Positions 27,465-36,690 of a DNA stretch of 64,000 nt are shown in pieces (positions within the stretch are counted from its first letter, which is position 1; every line of letters starts with the position of its first letter). The notes under the pieces were generated by a model. It was not told the DNA's origin and did not search any database. It was given only the letters and a program-made list of their open reading frames with translations. Source of the stretch: Rhodospirillales bacterium (GTDB lineage Bacteria; Pseudomonadota; Alphaproteobacteria; Rhodospirillales; Casp-alpha2); the NCBI GenBank assembly GCA_018662225.1, contig JABJGO010000070.1:46232-110231 (forward strand), given 5' to 3'. Made by a program: the position numbers and the translations under genes.

Positions 27465-28397
27465 ATGAAAATTCTGTCTTGTAACAGTAATATCCCGTTG
27501 TCAGAGGCTATCGCCGCCTACCTGAACCTGCCGCTGACCAAAGCCAGTGTGCGGCGCTTTTCCGATATGGAAATTTTTGTAGAAATTCAGGAAAACGTCC
27601 GCGGTGAAGATGTGTTTGTGGTTCAGTCCACATCGTTCCCGGCCAATGACAATCTCATGGAACTGCTGGTCACCATGGACGCCCTGCGTCGTGGGTCCGC
27701 GCAACGTATTACGGCTGTGATCCCGTACTTCGGCTATGCCCGTCAGGATCGTAAATCCGGCCCTCGTACCCCAATTTCTGCCAAGCTGGTCGCCAACCTG
27801 ATCACCGAAGCCGGTGCCGACCGGGTTTTGACTGTGGATCTACACGCTGGACAGATCCAGGGTTTCTTCGATATCCCGACCGATAACCTGTTTGCTGGCC
27901 CAGGCCTCTGCAATGACATCATGGAAAAGATTCCAGGTGATAACCTGGTTATTGTGTCTCCTGATGTGGGCGGTGTTGTACGTGCCCGTGGATTGGCCAA
28001 ACGGGTAAATGCTGATCTGGCAATTATCGATAAACGCCGCGAGAAAGCTGGTGTATCCGAAGTTATGAACATCATTGGTGATGTTGATGGTCGACCTTGT
28101 ATATTGGTGGATGATATCGTGGATTCAGCCGGAACGCTGTGTAATGCGGCCCAGGCTCTCATGGATCAGGGCGCAACCGAAGTGCACGCTTATGTGACCC
28201 ATGGTGTGCTTTCCGGCGGTGCTGTCGCCCGCGTGGGAGCATCACCGATCAAGCGATTGGTAATTACTGATAGCATTCAGGCCACAGAAGCTGTACGTGT
28301 CACCAAGAATATTGAACAACTGACCATCGCGCCGCTTATGGCCGAGGCAATCAGTCGTATTAGTAACGAAACATCTGTATCGAGCCTGTTTGATTAA
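27465..28397 (+). CDS. prs: Ribose-phosphate pyrophosphokinase (PRPP synthase)
   Basis: A 310-residue protein, the usual length. It has [20 protein letters not shown] at the N-terminus, the divalent-cation loop [15 protein letters not shown], and the PRPP-binding [13 protein letters not shown]. It makes PRPP from ribose 5-phosphate and ATP for purine, pyrimidine, histidine, tryptophan and NAD synthesis. It is followed by rplY and pth, a common bacterial order. Confidence 0.97.
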   Translation: MKILSCNSNIPLSEAIAAYLNLPLTKASVRRFSDMEIFVEIQENVRGEDVFVVQSTSFPANDNLMELLVTMDALRRGSAQRITAVIPYFGYARQDRKSGPRTPISAKLVANLITEAGADRVLTVDLHAGQIQGFFDIPTDNLFAGPGLCNDIMEKIPGDNLVIVSPDVGGVVRARGLAKRVNADLAIIDKRREKAGVSEVMNIIGDVDGRPCILVDDIVDSAGTLCNAAQALMDQGATEVHAYVTHGVLSGGAVARVGASPIKRLVITDSIQATEAVRVTKNIEQLTIAPLMAEAISRISNETSVSSLFD

Positions 28398-28425
28398 TTA
28401 TGCAATTAATTGAGTGGGCATTTCC

Positions 28426-28453
28426 GCTGTCGACACCCCTGGAGGTCGGCAGC
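28426..28453 (+). promoter_or_regulatory. Stem-loop in the rplY leader
   Basis: GCTGTCGAC pairs with GTCGGCAGC (nine pairs, one of them T-G) around a ten-base loop. It lies 29 bases before the rplY start, between prs and rplY. It could be a leader structure bound by L25 or a processing site. There is no T-run, so it is not a simple terminator. Confidence 0.45.
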
Positions 28454-28481
28454 AATCAACCAGTACTCAAGGAGAAATATC

Positions 28482-29174
28482 ATGGTTGAAACTACCTCAG
28501 TCGTAGCAGAACTGCGCGATCGGGCCGGTAAGGGGGCAGCTCGTGCAACTCGGAGAGCAGGACGTGTGCCTGCTGTTATTTACGGCAATAAACAAGATCC
28601 CGTGATGATTTCACTGGAACCTATCCAACTGACTAAAGAGTTGGGCAGTGGTTATTTCTACACCCGCATCTATGAAATTGAAGCCGGTGACAAGAAAGAA
28701 CGCGTATTGCCTCGTGATGTGCAGTTCCACCCCGTTACGGACGTGCCGATGCACGTTGACTTCATGCGTTTTGGTCCAAAGACCAAATTCGACGTGGAAG
28801 TGTCCGTAGAATTCATCAACGAAGAAGAATGCCCAGGCCTGAAACAGGGCGGTGTTCTGAACATTGTGCGCCATTCTGTTGATCTGCGTTGCTCACCGGA
28901 TGCCATTCCGGAAAGCATCACGGCCGATCTGACCGGTTACGAAATCGGCGACAGCCTGCACATTAGTGAAATCACCCTGCCGGAAGGCGTTACGCCGACC
29001 ATTACGGATCGTGACTTCACGGTTGCAACCATCGCTGCACCAACCGTCGTCGTGGATGAAGATCCAACCGAAGAAGATGGTTTGATGCCTGATGAGGATG
29101 GCAACATCCCAGAGGTTGAAGGTGAAGATGGCGAGTCCGAAGACGATAGCGAAGGCGGCGAAGACAAGGAATAG
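28482..29174 (+). CDS. rplY: 50S ribosomal protein L25 (CTC form)
   Basis: A protein of about 230 residues. The 5S rRNA-binding N-terminal domain has RDRAGKGAARATRRAGRVPA and VIYG. It is followed by the longer C-terminal beta domain of the CTC (general stress) type, and an acidic tail (DEDGNIPEVEGEDGESEDD) that is usual in alphaproteobacteria. I chose the ATG at 28482, with AAGGAGA upstream; the earlier ATG at 28410 lacks a ribosome site. Confidence 0.95.
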   Translation: MVETTSVVAELRDRAGKGAARATRRAGRVPAVIYGNKQDPVMISLEPIQLTKELGSGYFYTRIYEIEAGDKKERVLPRDVQFHPVTDVPMHVDFMRFGPKTKFDVEVSVEFINEEECPGLKQGGVLNIVRHSVDLRCSPDAIPESITADLTGYEIGDSLHISEITLPEGVTPTITDRDFTVATIAAPTVVVDEDPTEEDGLMPDEDGNIPEVEGEDGESEDDSEGGEDKE

Positions 29175-29182
29175 TCCTCGTT

Positions 29183-29206
29183 CCTTTGGTCAGGCCTTTG
29201 GTCAGG
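29183..29206 (+). repeat. Tandem 12-base duplication over the pth ribosome binding site
   Basis: CCTTTGGTCAGG occurs twice in direct succession. The second copy supplies the AGGAG ribosome site of pth. It is probably a recent slippage duplication. Confidence 0.7.
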
Positions 29207-29216
29207 AGACCCGGTC

Positions 29217-29828
29217 ATGCACATGCTTGTAGGTCTCGGCAATCCTGGTACTGAGTACGCCCGAAACAGGCACAACATTGGATTTATGGCGGTGGACGAG
29301 ATTGTCCGCCGCCATTCCTTTGCTGCCTGGCGTTCCAAATTTCACGGTGATATTTCAGAAGGTCGGCTTGGTGGTGAAAAGGTGTTGGTCATGAAACCAA
29401 CAACTTTCATGAACGAGTCGGGTCGGGCCGTTCAGGCCGCCATGACATTTTACAAGATTCTACCACAAGACGTGGTGGTTCTGCATGACGAACTGGATCT
29501 GGCCGGTGGCAAGCTTCGCGTGAAGCGCGGTGGGGGTCACGCGGGTCACAACGGCCTGCGCAGTATCCACAGCCATATCGGTGAGGGTTACGGTCGGGTT
29601 CGCATCGGCATTGGTCATCCGGGAGATAAATCCCGCGTGGTAGGGCACGTGCTGAAGGATTTTTCCAAAGAAGAAGACATCTGGGTTCAAAAGCTCATCG
29701 ATGGCATGGCCGACAACGCCGGTTTGCTGGTCGAAGGTGATGATGGCCTGTTCCAGACTCGTGTGGCGGCCCATATGGCGCCACCTAAAGAAAACAAAGA
29801 CAAAGCCAGAAACAAAGAAAGTGAATAA
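29217..29828 (+). CDS. pth: Peptidyl-tRNA hydrolase
   Basis: A 203-residue protein. It has [21 protein letters not shown] with the catalytic His, the Asn in [20 protein letters not shown] and [12 protein letters not shown]. It releases peptides from tRNAs that fall off the ribosome. It has a basic/acidic tail of about 20 residues beyond the core. It is preceded by AGGAG and followed by ychF after only two bases. Confidence 0.96.
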   Translation: MHMLVGLGNPGTEYARNRHNIGFMAVDEIVRRHSFAAWRSKFHGDISEGRLGGEKVLVMKPTTFMNESGRAVQAAMTFYKILPQDVVVLHDELDLAGGKLRVKRGGGHAGHNGLRSIHSHIGEGYGRVRIGIGHPGDKSRVVGHVLKDFSKEEDIWVQKLIDGMADNAGLLVEGDDGLFQTRVAAHMAPPKENKDKARNKESE

Positions 29829-29830
29829 CC

Positions 29831-30931
29831 ATGGGTTTTAACTGCGGCATTGTGGGCTTGCCCAATGTGGGGAAATCGACCCTGTTCAACGCGCTGACGG
29901 CAACGGCCGCCGCGGAAGCAGCCAATTTTCCGTTCTGTACCATTGAGCCCAACACAGGGCGTGTATCGGTGCCCGACAACCGCATGGATGAGATCAGCGC
30001 CATATCGAAATCGGCCAAGCTTATCCCGACCCAGTTAGAATTTGTGGACATTGCCGGTCTGGTGCGCGGTGCGTCCAAGGGCGAAGGCCTCGGCAACCAG
30101 TTTCTGGCCAACATCCGCGAGGTGGACGCTATTGTTCACGTGCTGCGCTGTTTTGTGGACGAGAACGTCACCCACGTAGAAGGTGGTGTTGATCCGGTTC
30201 GCGATGCAGAAACCGTTGAAACCGAATTGATGCTGGCCGATCTGGAGAGCCTGGAAAAGCGTATCACGCCATTGGAAAAACGTATTCGCGGCGGTGACAA
30301 AGACGCATCGATGCAGATGAGTCTGCTGGAGCGCGCGCTTGAAAAACTACGCGATGGTAAACCGGCCCGTACCGTTGAGGTCACGGATGATGAACGCAAA
30401 TCCTTTCAGATGTTGCAGCTACTGACCGCAAAACCTGTCCTGTATGCCTGTAACGTAGACGAGGGATCAGCCTCGGACGGCAATGAGTTTTCCGCTCAAG
30501 TTGAAGCCATGGCGGCGGAACAGGGTGCCCAGGCCGTGGTCATTTCCGCCCAGATCGAAGAAGAGATTTCCCAGCTGGCCGACGAAGAAGAACGGGCAGA
30601 GTTTCTGGAAACCATGGGCCTGAGCGAAACGGGTCTGGCCCGCGTCATTCACGCTGGCTACGCGCTTTTGGACCTGATCACATTCTTTACCTCAGGCCCC
30701 AAAGAAACCCGCGCCTGGACCATCAAACGGGGTGCCAAGGCACCACAGGCGGCCGGTGTGATCCACACCGATTTCGAACGTGGCTTTATCCGCGCCGAGA
30801 CGATCTCACACGATGATTTTGTGGCACTGGGCGGCGAGCAAGGCGCCAAAGACGCCGGCAAGATGCGTCAGGAAGGCAAAGAATATGTCACCCGAGACGG
30901 CGACATCATGCTGTTCCGGTTTAACGTTTGA
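29831..30931 (+). CDS. ychF: Redox-responsive ATPase/GTPase YchF
   Basis: A 366-residue Obg-family P-loop protein. Walker A is GLPNVGKSTLFN, switch region DIAGLVRGASKGEGLGNQFL, the base-recognition motif is NVDE (as in YchF, which prefers ATP) and the C-terminal TGS domain is present (TFFTSGPKETRAW). It binds ribosomes and affects the oxidative-stress response in E. coli. It lies tail to tail with the TraT-like gene, 21 bases apart. Confidence 0.96.
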   Translation: MGFNCGIVGLPNVGKSTLFNALTATAAAEAANFPFCTIEPNTGRVSVPDNRMDEISAISKSAKLIPTQLEFVDIAGLVRGASKGEGLGNQFLANIREVDAIVHVLRCFVDENVTHVEGGVDPVRDAETVETELMLADLESLEKRITPLEKRIRGGDKDASMQMSLLERALEKLRDGKPARTVEVTDDERKSFQMLQLLTAKPVLYACNVDEGSASDGNEFSAQVEAMAAEQGAQAVVISAQIEEEISQLADEEERAEFLETMGLSETGLARVIHAGYALLDLITFFTSGPKETRAWTIKRGAKAPQAAGVIHTDFERGFIRAETISHDDFVALGGEQGAKDAGKMRQEGKEYVTRDGDIMLFRFNV

Positions 30932-30952
30932 ACTAGTCTACAAAAACCTATT

Positions 30953-31711
30953 TTAGATGATATTGCTTACTATTCGAATAATTCGACTTCGTACCTGTTC
31001 AGCAATTTCCGATTGAGTTACGTTCCGGCCACCAGCAAAAACGGCAATGCTTGTTTCATGTGTGCTCCTGAATGAGCGAGTTCCAACGTCTTCCTCTTCT
31101 TCGTTATCACTATCTGCATTTGTGCTATGGCTAAAAGAAATCGTTTTCGATGACGTCGATTTCGATTCTTTAATAACGCCAAATGTCACATCAGCGACAA
31201 CGATAAAAGTATCGTCAGTGATGAAACTACCAACGATACTCCCAAGAGTTGCCCCGGCAACGGTCCCAACGGCCGCCCCAAATCCGTCATTGACACTATA
31301 CCCGGCAAGCCCACCTGCTGCTGCCCCAAGAAAACTAAATTCTGATCCCAAATTTGTCTGAATTTGACCACTATACCGCAGGTTTACGTCTACGATCAGG
31401 CCGAAGTCATCGCCATCAGTAGGTTCATACCCGATGCCACGGTAAGCTTGTTCAAGCCGAGACTTAAACTGATACAAATCAAGAGCGATGTCGCCCGACG
31501 TATTCCTAATTCTTACCTTGATCCCTCTATTACTAAAAAATGATGCATCCGTAACCAAGTTCCGTTCAATGACGGACCCGAACATCAAACCAGTATCAGC
31601 TTCCTTTACCATGCCCAAACGCGATGTAGTCCCTATACACCCAACCAGCAAAAAGCATGAGATGATAGCCATAGGTAACGATCTGATGGAAAGAAGTGTT
31701 CGTATTTGCAT
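30953..31711 (-). CDS. TraT-like (complement-resistance family) lipoprotein
   Basis: A 252-residue lipoprotein: signal peptide, lipobox LVGC (Cys25), then a region resembling TraT in order and spacing (VKVRIRNTSGD-like strand, a KSRLEQAYRGIGYEPTDGDDF segment, then a long glycine-rich hydrophobic hairpin, about 125-165, and a C-terminal RSTHETSIAVFAGGRNV). F-plasmid TraT is an outer-membrane lipoprotein for surface exclusion and serum resistance. The ribosome site GGGAGGA lies 6 bases upstream of the ATG. It follows the trypsin lipoprotein gene after 18 bases and belongs to the same AT-rich block, so it was probably acquired with it. I assign the family by residue pattern only. Confidence 0.65.
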   Translation of the reverse strand: MQIRTLLSIRSLPMAIISCFLLVGCIGTTSRLGMVKEADTGLMFGSVIERNLVTDASFFSNRGIKVRIRNTSGDIALDLYQFKSRLEQAYRGIGYEPTDGDDFGLIVDVNLRYSGQIQTNLGSEFSFLGAAAGGLAGYSVNDGFGAAVGTVAGATLGSIVGSFITDDTFIVVADVTFGVIKESKSTSSKTISFSHSTNADSDNEEEEDVGTRSFRSTHETSIAVFAGGRNVTQSEIAEQVRSRIIRIVSNII

Positions 31712-31729
31712 TTGGTCCTCCCTAGGGAA

Positions 31730-34036
31730 TTACGAGTCTGGCTTTAAAGATTCTTTTAGGAATCGGCTAGCCTCAGCATAATGGATCGTGAAATTAAGAT
31801 TTTCAGAGCCCTGATCAACCCGGCCCCATGATACGATGCTGACAACCTTGTCGTCTAAGAAAACGGGCCCACCAGAGTTCCCTGGGCTAGTAGGCGCATC
31901 AATCTGGATTTGCAAAACGTCCTTGGCAGTCGTAATGACCGGTGCATCCATCTTTCTAACCGCGCTTACAACCCCGCGTGTAATTGAAAACATATACCCC
32001 CGCGGGTGTCCGATAACTTCGATGGTTTTACCGAGTTCCAATACATTTTGTTCGTAAAACTGAACTGGTTTTCCGCGTGCCTGTACCTTGAGAAGAGCCA
32101 GGTCCAATCGCAAATCTCGCGCGATTACCTTCCCGAAGGTTTCTTGACCGTCATATAGTCGCAATTCAGCAAAATCACCTTGCTTAACAACATGATAATT
32201 TGTCATGACTATATCTGGTGTCACATAAAACCCAGATCCCAAACCACCATCAGGCATCAAAACGGCAACGACACTGTCAAACCGAGGGTCATTCTGTGTA
32301 CTTGCCGTGAATGTTTCGTCAGCGTATGAGGCAAGGGCCTTATTTCGATCTGCAAGCATCGCTTTTCGTAGATTCTCCATGGTGGGCAACTTGGTTACAT
32401 CTGCAATATTTGACAGGTAGTGATCCACCAACTGCGATAGCGGCACGACAGATCCGGCCTCTTCCCATTCGACCACGTCTTTCTCTGTAAGAGACTCCCT
32501 GACAATTGAGTCGTGTCTTGGGTCATCTGGGTGGACATTGTAGGCAACCTCAAATTCTTCATGCTCAACAACATCAAAAGTCGACTTGAAATAGGTCTTA
32601 TTCTTGCGATCAATAACGTAATAGTGGGCGGTCATTGATTTTGTAGATTTTACCTTGGTCAAGTCCCATTGATAGGTTCCAAACACAGGTTTTTCAATTG
32701 TTGTTGGAGTTGAAGAAAGATTTTTCATCGCTTGTTGCACGCTTTCCTGTGCATCCGAAACGCCAGTGGCCGCAATGGCTGTAGTGATTGCCGTCGCAAT
32801 GCATCCCAATCCATAACAATATTGGGATGAAGCGGACATATGGTTCATATTCGCCGTTTGGAAATTCATCTGAGCCTGGGTCACTTCATTTTGCGCCATA
32901 GCATGTTGTGGGTTTGCGACGGATTGGTATCCCACCACTTTCTTTGATGACTGCTTCTTACTATTTGAAATCGTTCGCCTTGTTTTTGCCAATGCGACGT
33001 CAAAGATAAACAGATACTCTGACTCTTCGGCTAAGGAGCTAGACAATGCGGTGTCGAGTTCCGCCTCAAAAATGTCGACCGGTAAATCGACTTCGATCTC
33101 AGCCGAGAATTCCAATTGGCCTTCATCCAGCAAAGTACGGCTTGTCACTTCAAGGAAACCAAACCGGAAACTTCCCAAATTGGTTGGTGTAAACCCAGCT
33201 AATTCAGTGTCGTTAAGGGCAGCGAGCATAGCCCTAAGATCATTTGACCCATCGCTCTCATTGAGGCGCTTATCGACGAACTCGTTGCTTATTACACTCC
33301 AACGCTCGTCACCAAGAATGTCTCTAGGATAGTTCTTTGAAAACTGTAGAATCTCCCCGATTTCTTTCGTGCCAAGACGGCTAAGGAGAACTGAGAATTG
33401 TTGATCTAAACCATCTGATATGGACACTTGAATTGGATACTGTTCAAAAAAGGACGAACTTCCAAAGTGGTCAAATTCCAGAATCAGTGAACCTGCAGAT
33501 TCCAGTATCTTTTGTTCAAGTTTGGACAGCGTTTCTTGTAGTGCTACAGTTTTGGGTGACGTGTACGGAGGATTCTTCAGCAGCTTTGTCGTGTAGTATT
33601 CACTGATTGAGGCCTTTCCCACAGCGAGTTGAGTCTTCGTTGCGCCCCAATCTGCTGCTGGTTGTGGCCAATTAACACTCTCCAAGGCAACTGTAGTCTG
33701 GGTAATTTTTGGCACCCTGCTAGCGTTCAATTGTTTTGCTAACGACTCTAATACATCTTTATGGTTTTTCTGGTATTTGGCGAAATAGATTTGCTGCTCT
33801 TCATACAGCTTTGCAGCATCTTCAATGTTTCCTGCTTCCTCTAGGTCGCTAAGATGATCACCTTGATCGTAAAAGATCGAATAAGATGATTTCGAAACGC
33901 CTCCGGAACTACTGTCGTTATTGGAACTAGTAGAACTTGTGAGTTGTGACGAGATATCGTCGATCGTCTGGCAACTAGAAAGTATGCCTATCAAAATGAT
34001 AAAAACGGAGTTGCGTGAAAATTTGTGCAAGGTCAT
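31730..34036 (-). CDS. Large lipoprotein with C-terminal trypsin-like (HtrA-type) serine protease
   Basis: A 768-residue lipoprotein. The signal peptide and lipobox LSSC put the lipid anchor at Cys22, followed by a Ser/Asn-rich spacer (about 30-50) and a probable coiled coil (about 65-110). A large unrecognised middle (about 110-580) has a hydrophobic stretch near 395-425. The C-terminal protease domain (586-768) has a complete triad: His615 (MTNYHVV), Asp645 (LRLDLALL) and Ser721 (PTSPGNSGGP). There is no PDZ domain, unlike DegP/DegS. A and T are much more common than in the neighbours. It is likely a surface or periplasmic protease; its target is unknown. Confidence 0.8.
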   Translation of the reverse strand: MTLHKFSRNSVFIILIGILSSCQTIDDISSQLTSSTSSNNDSSSGGVSKSSYSIFYDQGDHLSDLEEAGNIEDAAKLYEEQQIYFAKYQKNHKDVLESLAKQLNASRVPKITQTTVALESVNWPQPAADWGATKTQLAVGKASISEYYTTKLLKNPPYTSPKTVALQETLSKLEQKILESAGSLILEFDHFGSSSFFEQYPIQVSISDGLDQQFSVLLSRLGTKEIGEILQFSKNYPRDILGDERWSVISNEFVDKRLNESDGSNDLRAMLAALNDTELAGFTPTNLGSFRFGFLEVTSRTLLDEGQLEFSAEIEVDLPVDIFEAELDTALSSSLAEESEYLFIFDVALAKTRRTISNSKKQSSKKVVGYQSVANPQHAMAQNEVTQAQMNFQTANMNHMSASSQYCYGLGCIATAITTAIAATGVSDAQESVQQAMKNLSSTPTTIEKPVFGTYQWDLTKVKSTKSMTAHYYVIDRKNKTYFKSTFDVVEHEEFEVAYNVHPDDPRHDSIVRESLTEKDVVEWEEAGSVVPLSQLVDHYLSNIADVTKLPTMENLRKAMLADRNKALASYADETFTASTQNDPRFDSVVAVLMPDGGLGSGFYVTPDIVMTNYHVVKQGDFAELRLYDGQETFGKVIARDLRLDLALLKVQARGKPVQFYEQNVLELGKTIEVIGHPRGYMFSITRGVVSAVRKMDAPVITTAKDVLQIQIDAPTSPGNSGGPVFLDDKVVSIVSWGRVDQGSENLNFTIHYAEASRFLKESLKPDS

Positions 34037-34199
34037 AGTTAATTCTCAATGCAATAATAATCGCGTGAAAATGCATGCATATAACATTTCCACGCCCATG
34101 GGTTGTTAACCGTAAAACGAAAATTCCAACACGTCTACTTATTATAAAAGTTGATTGTCGGCGTTATCGACAAATTCCTTATAACGTGGAGTAAAAAAT
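34037..34199. other. Divergent intergenic region between the protease gene and mtnP
   Basis: About 160 AT-rich bases, which must hold promoters for both directions. TTGTCG and CGACAA form a six-base inverted repeat at 34155-34173, and a TATAAC lies at 34180-34185, close to the TTG start of mtnP. No gene is seen. Confidence 0.45.
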
Positions 34200-35096
34200 T
34201 TGAAGCAAACAGCAATCGGCATCATCGGTGGCAGCGGCGTTTATGATATTGACGGCTTGACCGACACCCGGTGGGAGCGGGTGGAGAGCTCTTTTGGCGA
34301 TGCGTCGGATGAGCTGTTTTTTGGCATGCTGGATGGTCAGCAACTGGTCTTTCTGCCGCGCCATGGCCGTGGGCATAAACTGACACCCGGCACCGTCAAC
34401 TACCGCGCCAACATCGATGCCATGAAACGGTCCGGCGTGCGCGAGATCATATCGGTCAGCGCTTGCGGCTCGTTACGCGAAGACCTGCCACCGGGCACGT
34501 TCGTCATGGTGGACCAGTTCATCGACCGCACGTTCGCACGCGAGAAAAGCTTCTTTGGTCCCGGCCTTGTGGGCCATGTGGCACTGGGCGATCCCATATG
34601 CGGGCGGTTGTCGGACACGCTGTTCAATACTGCCGATGAACTGGACTACAAGGCAGTCAAGGGTGGCACGTACCTCGCCATGGAGGGACCGCAGTTTTCA
34701 ACCCGCGCCGAGTCCGAACTTTATCGCAGCTGGGGTTGTCACGTTATCGGCATGACCAATATGCCCGAAGCCAAACTGGCCCGAGAGGCCGAAATTTGTT
34801 ACGCCACGGTGGCCATGGTCACAGATTTCGATTGCTGGCATCCCGACCACGATGATGTGACGGTGGATGCCATCATCGCGGTGCTGATGGATAACGCAGA
34901 CCGCGCCCGCGCGTTAGTCAAATCCACAGCCCCAAAACTGAGCGGTCGAACCGGGTTATGCGAACATGGTTGTCAGGAAGCGCTGTCCACCGCCATCATC
35001 ACCAGCCCCGATGCCCGCGACCCCGAGATGGTCGCAAAGCTGGAAGCCGTCGCTGGCCGAGTGTTGGGGCCGCGTGTTGAACAGCCAATAAAATGA
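34200..35096 (+). CDS. mtnP: S-methyl-5'-thioadenosine phosphorylase
   Basis: A 298-residue protein of the purine/MTA phosphorylase family: GIIGGSGVYDIDGLTDTRWE, FLPRHGRGHKLTP, MEGPQFSTRAESELYRSWG and the base-pocket region MTNMPEAKLAREAE. It splits methylthioadenosine to adenine and methylthioribose 1-phosphate. The start must be the TTG at 34200: the first in-frame residues belong to the conserved fold and GTGGAG lies upstream. Its stop overlaps the next ATG. Confidence 0.94.
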   Translation: MKQTAIGIIGGSGVYDIDGLTDTRWERVESSFGDASDELFFGMLDGQQLVFLPRHGRGHKLTPGTVNYRANIDAMKRSGVREIISVSACGSLREDLPPGTFVMVDQFIDRTFAREKSFFGPGLVGHVALGDPICGRLSDTLFNTADELDYKAVKGGTYLAMEGPQFSTRAESELYRSWGCHVIGMTNMPEAKLAREAEICYATVAMVTDFDCWHPDHDDVTVDAIIAVLMDNADRARALVKSTAPKLSGRTGLCEHGCQEALSTAIITSPDARDPEMVAKLEAVAGRVLGPRVEQPIK

Positions 35097-35539
35097 TCCG
35101 CCTGGCCGTACTCAATGATCAATCCGCTATGGCCGCTATCGCCGGGCGGGCATACGAGCGATATGTACAATTGATCGGTAAACGCCCCGCACCAATGGAC
35201 GCGAACTTTGGCCTGCACATTAATCGGGCAGAGGCGTACGTGGATGAGACTGATGGCAATATTTGCGGGTTTATTGTTCAATTCGGTACGCCAGAGGGCT
35301 GGTTCATTGAGAATGTTGCCGTCGATCCCACATTACAGGGCAGAGGACTTGGCCAGGAAATGTTAAGCGACGCTGAACAGCGTTGTCAGCAAGCCGGTAA
35401 AGATCGTGTATACCTATACACCAACGAAGCCATGACAGAGACTTGTGCGTGGTACCTGAAAAATGGATATTCGGAGACACACCGCATAATGGAAAGCGGG
35501 TTTAACCGAATTTATCTGGAGAAACGGATAGCGCCATGA
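35093..35539 (+). CDS. GNAT-family N-acetyltransferase
   Basis: A 148-residue acetyltransferase with the acetyl-CoA motif [21 protein letters not shown] and a C-terminal EKRIAP end. It overlaps mtnP by 4 bases at its start and mtnA by 4 bases at its end, so it is translated as part of the methionine salvage operon. Its substrate is unknown. Confidence 0.85.
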   Translation: MIRLAVLNDQSAMAAIAGRAYERYVQLIGKRPAPMDANFGLHINRAEAYVDETDGNICGFIVQFGTPEGWFIENVAVDPTLQGRGLGQEMLSDAEQRCQQAGKDRVYLYTNEAMTETCAWYLKNGYSETHRIMESGFNRIYLEKRIAP

Positions 35540-36630
35540 ACGTAGACGGCACCCCATACCGGACAATCTGGCTGGCCGAAGATGGCTGGGCAGTTGAAAT
35601 CATTGATCAAACCCGCCTGCCTCATGAATTTGCCACCCAACGACTGGAAACACTGGACGACGCCACCCGTGCCATCCGCGACATGCTGGTACGCGGTGCA
35701 CCGCTGATCGGCGCCACGGCGGCCTATGGCATGGCGCTGGCCATGCGGAGCGATGCGTCGGATGCCGGTTTTGCCAACGCACGCCAACAATTGTTTGAGG
35801 CCAGACCCACGGCGGTGAACCTGCGCTGGGCACTGGATGAGATGGAATTAGTCGTAGGTGCGCTATCCGAAGATGAGCGCGCCGCAGCGGTTTACCAGCG
35901 AGCCGCCGAAATATGCGACGAAGACGTGGCGATTTGCTCATCCATCGGGGATCACGGCTTGGAACTGATCCGCGATGCGTGGGAGAAAAAAGGCCAACAA
36001 GGTACCGTGAATATTCTCACCCATTGTAACGCCGGGTGGTTGGCCACGGTGGATTGGGGCACGGCTATAGCACCCATCTACAAAGCCCATGATGCGGGAA
36101 TCCCGGTGCATGTGTGGGTGGACGAGACCCGGCCTCGCAATCAGGGTGCCAATCTGACCGCGTGGGAGCTGCTGCAACACGGTATCCCACACACCCTGAT
36201 CGTGGATAACGCCGGCGGCCACACCATGCAGCATGGTATGGTGGATATGTGTATCACCGGCACCGACCGCACCACCAGGTGCGGCGATGTGTGCAATAAG
36301 ATCGGCACGTACCTGAAGGCGCTGGCCGCGTCTGATAATGATATTCCGTTTTATGTGGCCCTGCCCGGCCCTACCATCGACTGGACCTTACGCGATGGCG
36401 TGGCCGAAATTCCCATTGAAGAACGCGGGGCCGACGAGGTGGTTCGCATGACGGGCCGCACCGACAGTGGCGAGATCACCGAAATCACCCTGACCGCCGA
36501 CGGTGTGCATGCGGCTAATTTTGCATTCGATGTGACACCATCACGTCTGGTGACCGGCTTGATCACGGAACGCGGCGTTTGCGCCGCATCGGAGCAGGGG
36601 TTAAGCACACTCTATCCAGACAAAGCCTAA
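35536..36630 (+). CDS. mtnA: S-methyl-5-thioribose-1-phosphate isomerase
   Basis: A 364-residue protein of the MtnA/eIF2B family. It has [19 protein letters not shown], the catalytic Cys in [33 protein letters not shown], and the catalytic Asp in [10 protein letters not shown]. It turns methylthioribose 1-phosphate into methylthioribulose 1-phosphate, the step after mtnP. The later salvage genes are not in this window. Confidence 0.94.
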   Translation: MNVDGTPYRTIWLAEDGWAVEIIDQTRLPHEFATQRLETLDDATRAIRDMLVRGAPLIGATAAYGMALAMRSDASDAGFANARQQLFEARPTAVNLRWALDEMELVVGALSEDERAAAVYQRAAEICDEDVAICSSIGDHGLELIRDAWEKKGQQGTVNILTHCNAGWLATVDWGTAIAPIYKAHDAGIPVHVWVDETRPRNQGANLTAWELLQHGIPHTLIVDNAGGHTMQHGMVDMCITGTDRTTRCGDVCNKIGTYLKALAASDNDIPFYVALPGPTIDWTLRDGVAEIPIEERGADEVVRMTGRTDSGEITEITLTADGVHAANFAFDVTPSRLVTGLITERGVCAASEQGLSTLYPDKA

Positions 36631-36690
36631 TATTTGTTTTCTTAAAACTGACACGAACAGATTGGATTAGATAAGGGAGCCAGCAACCGT

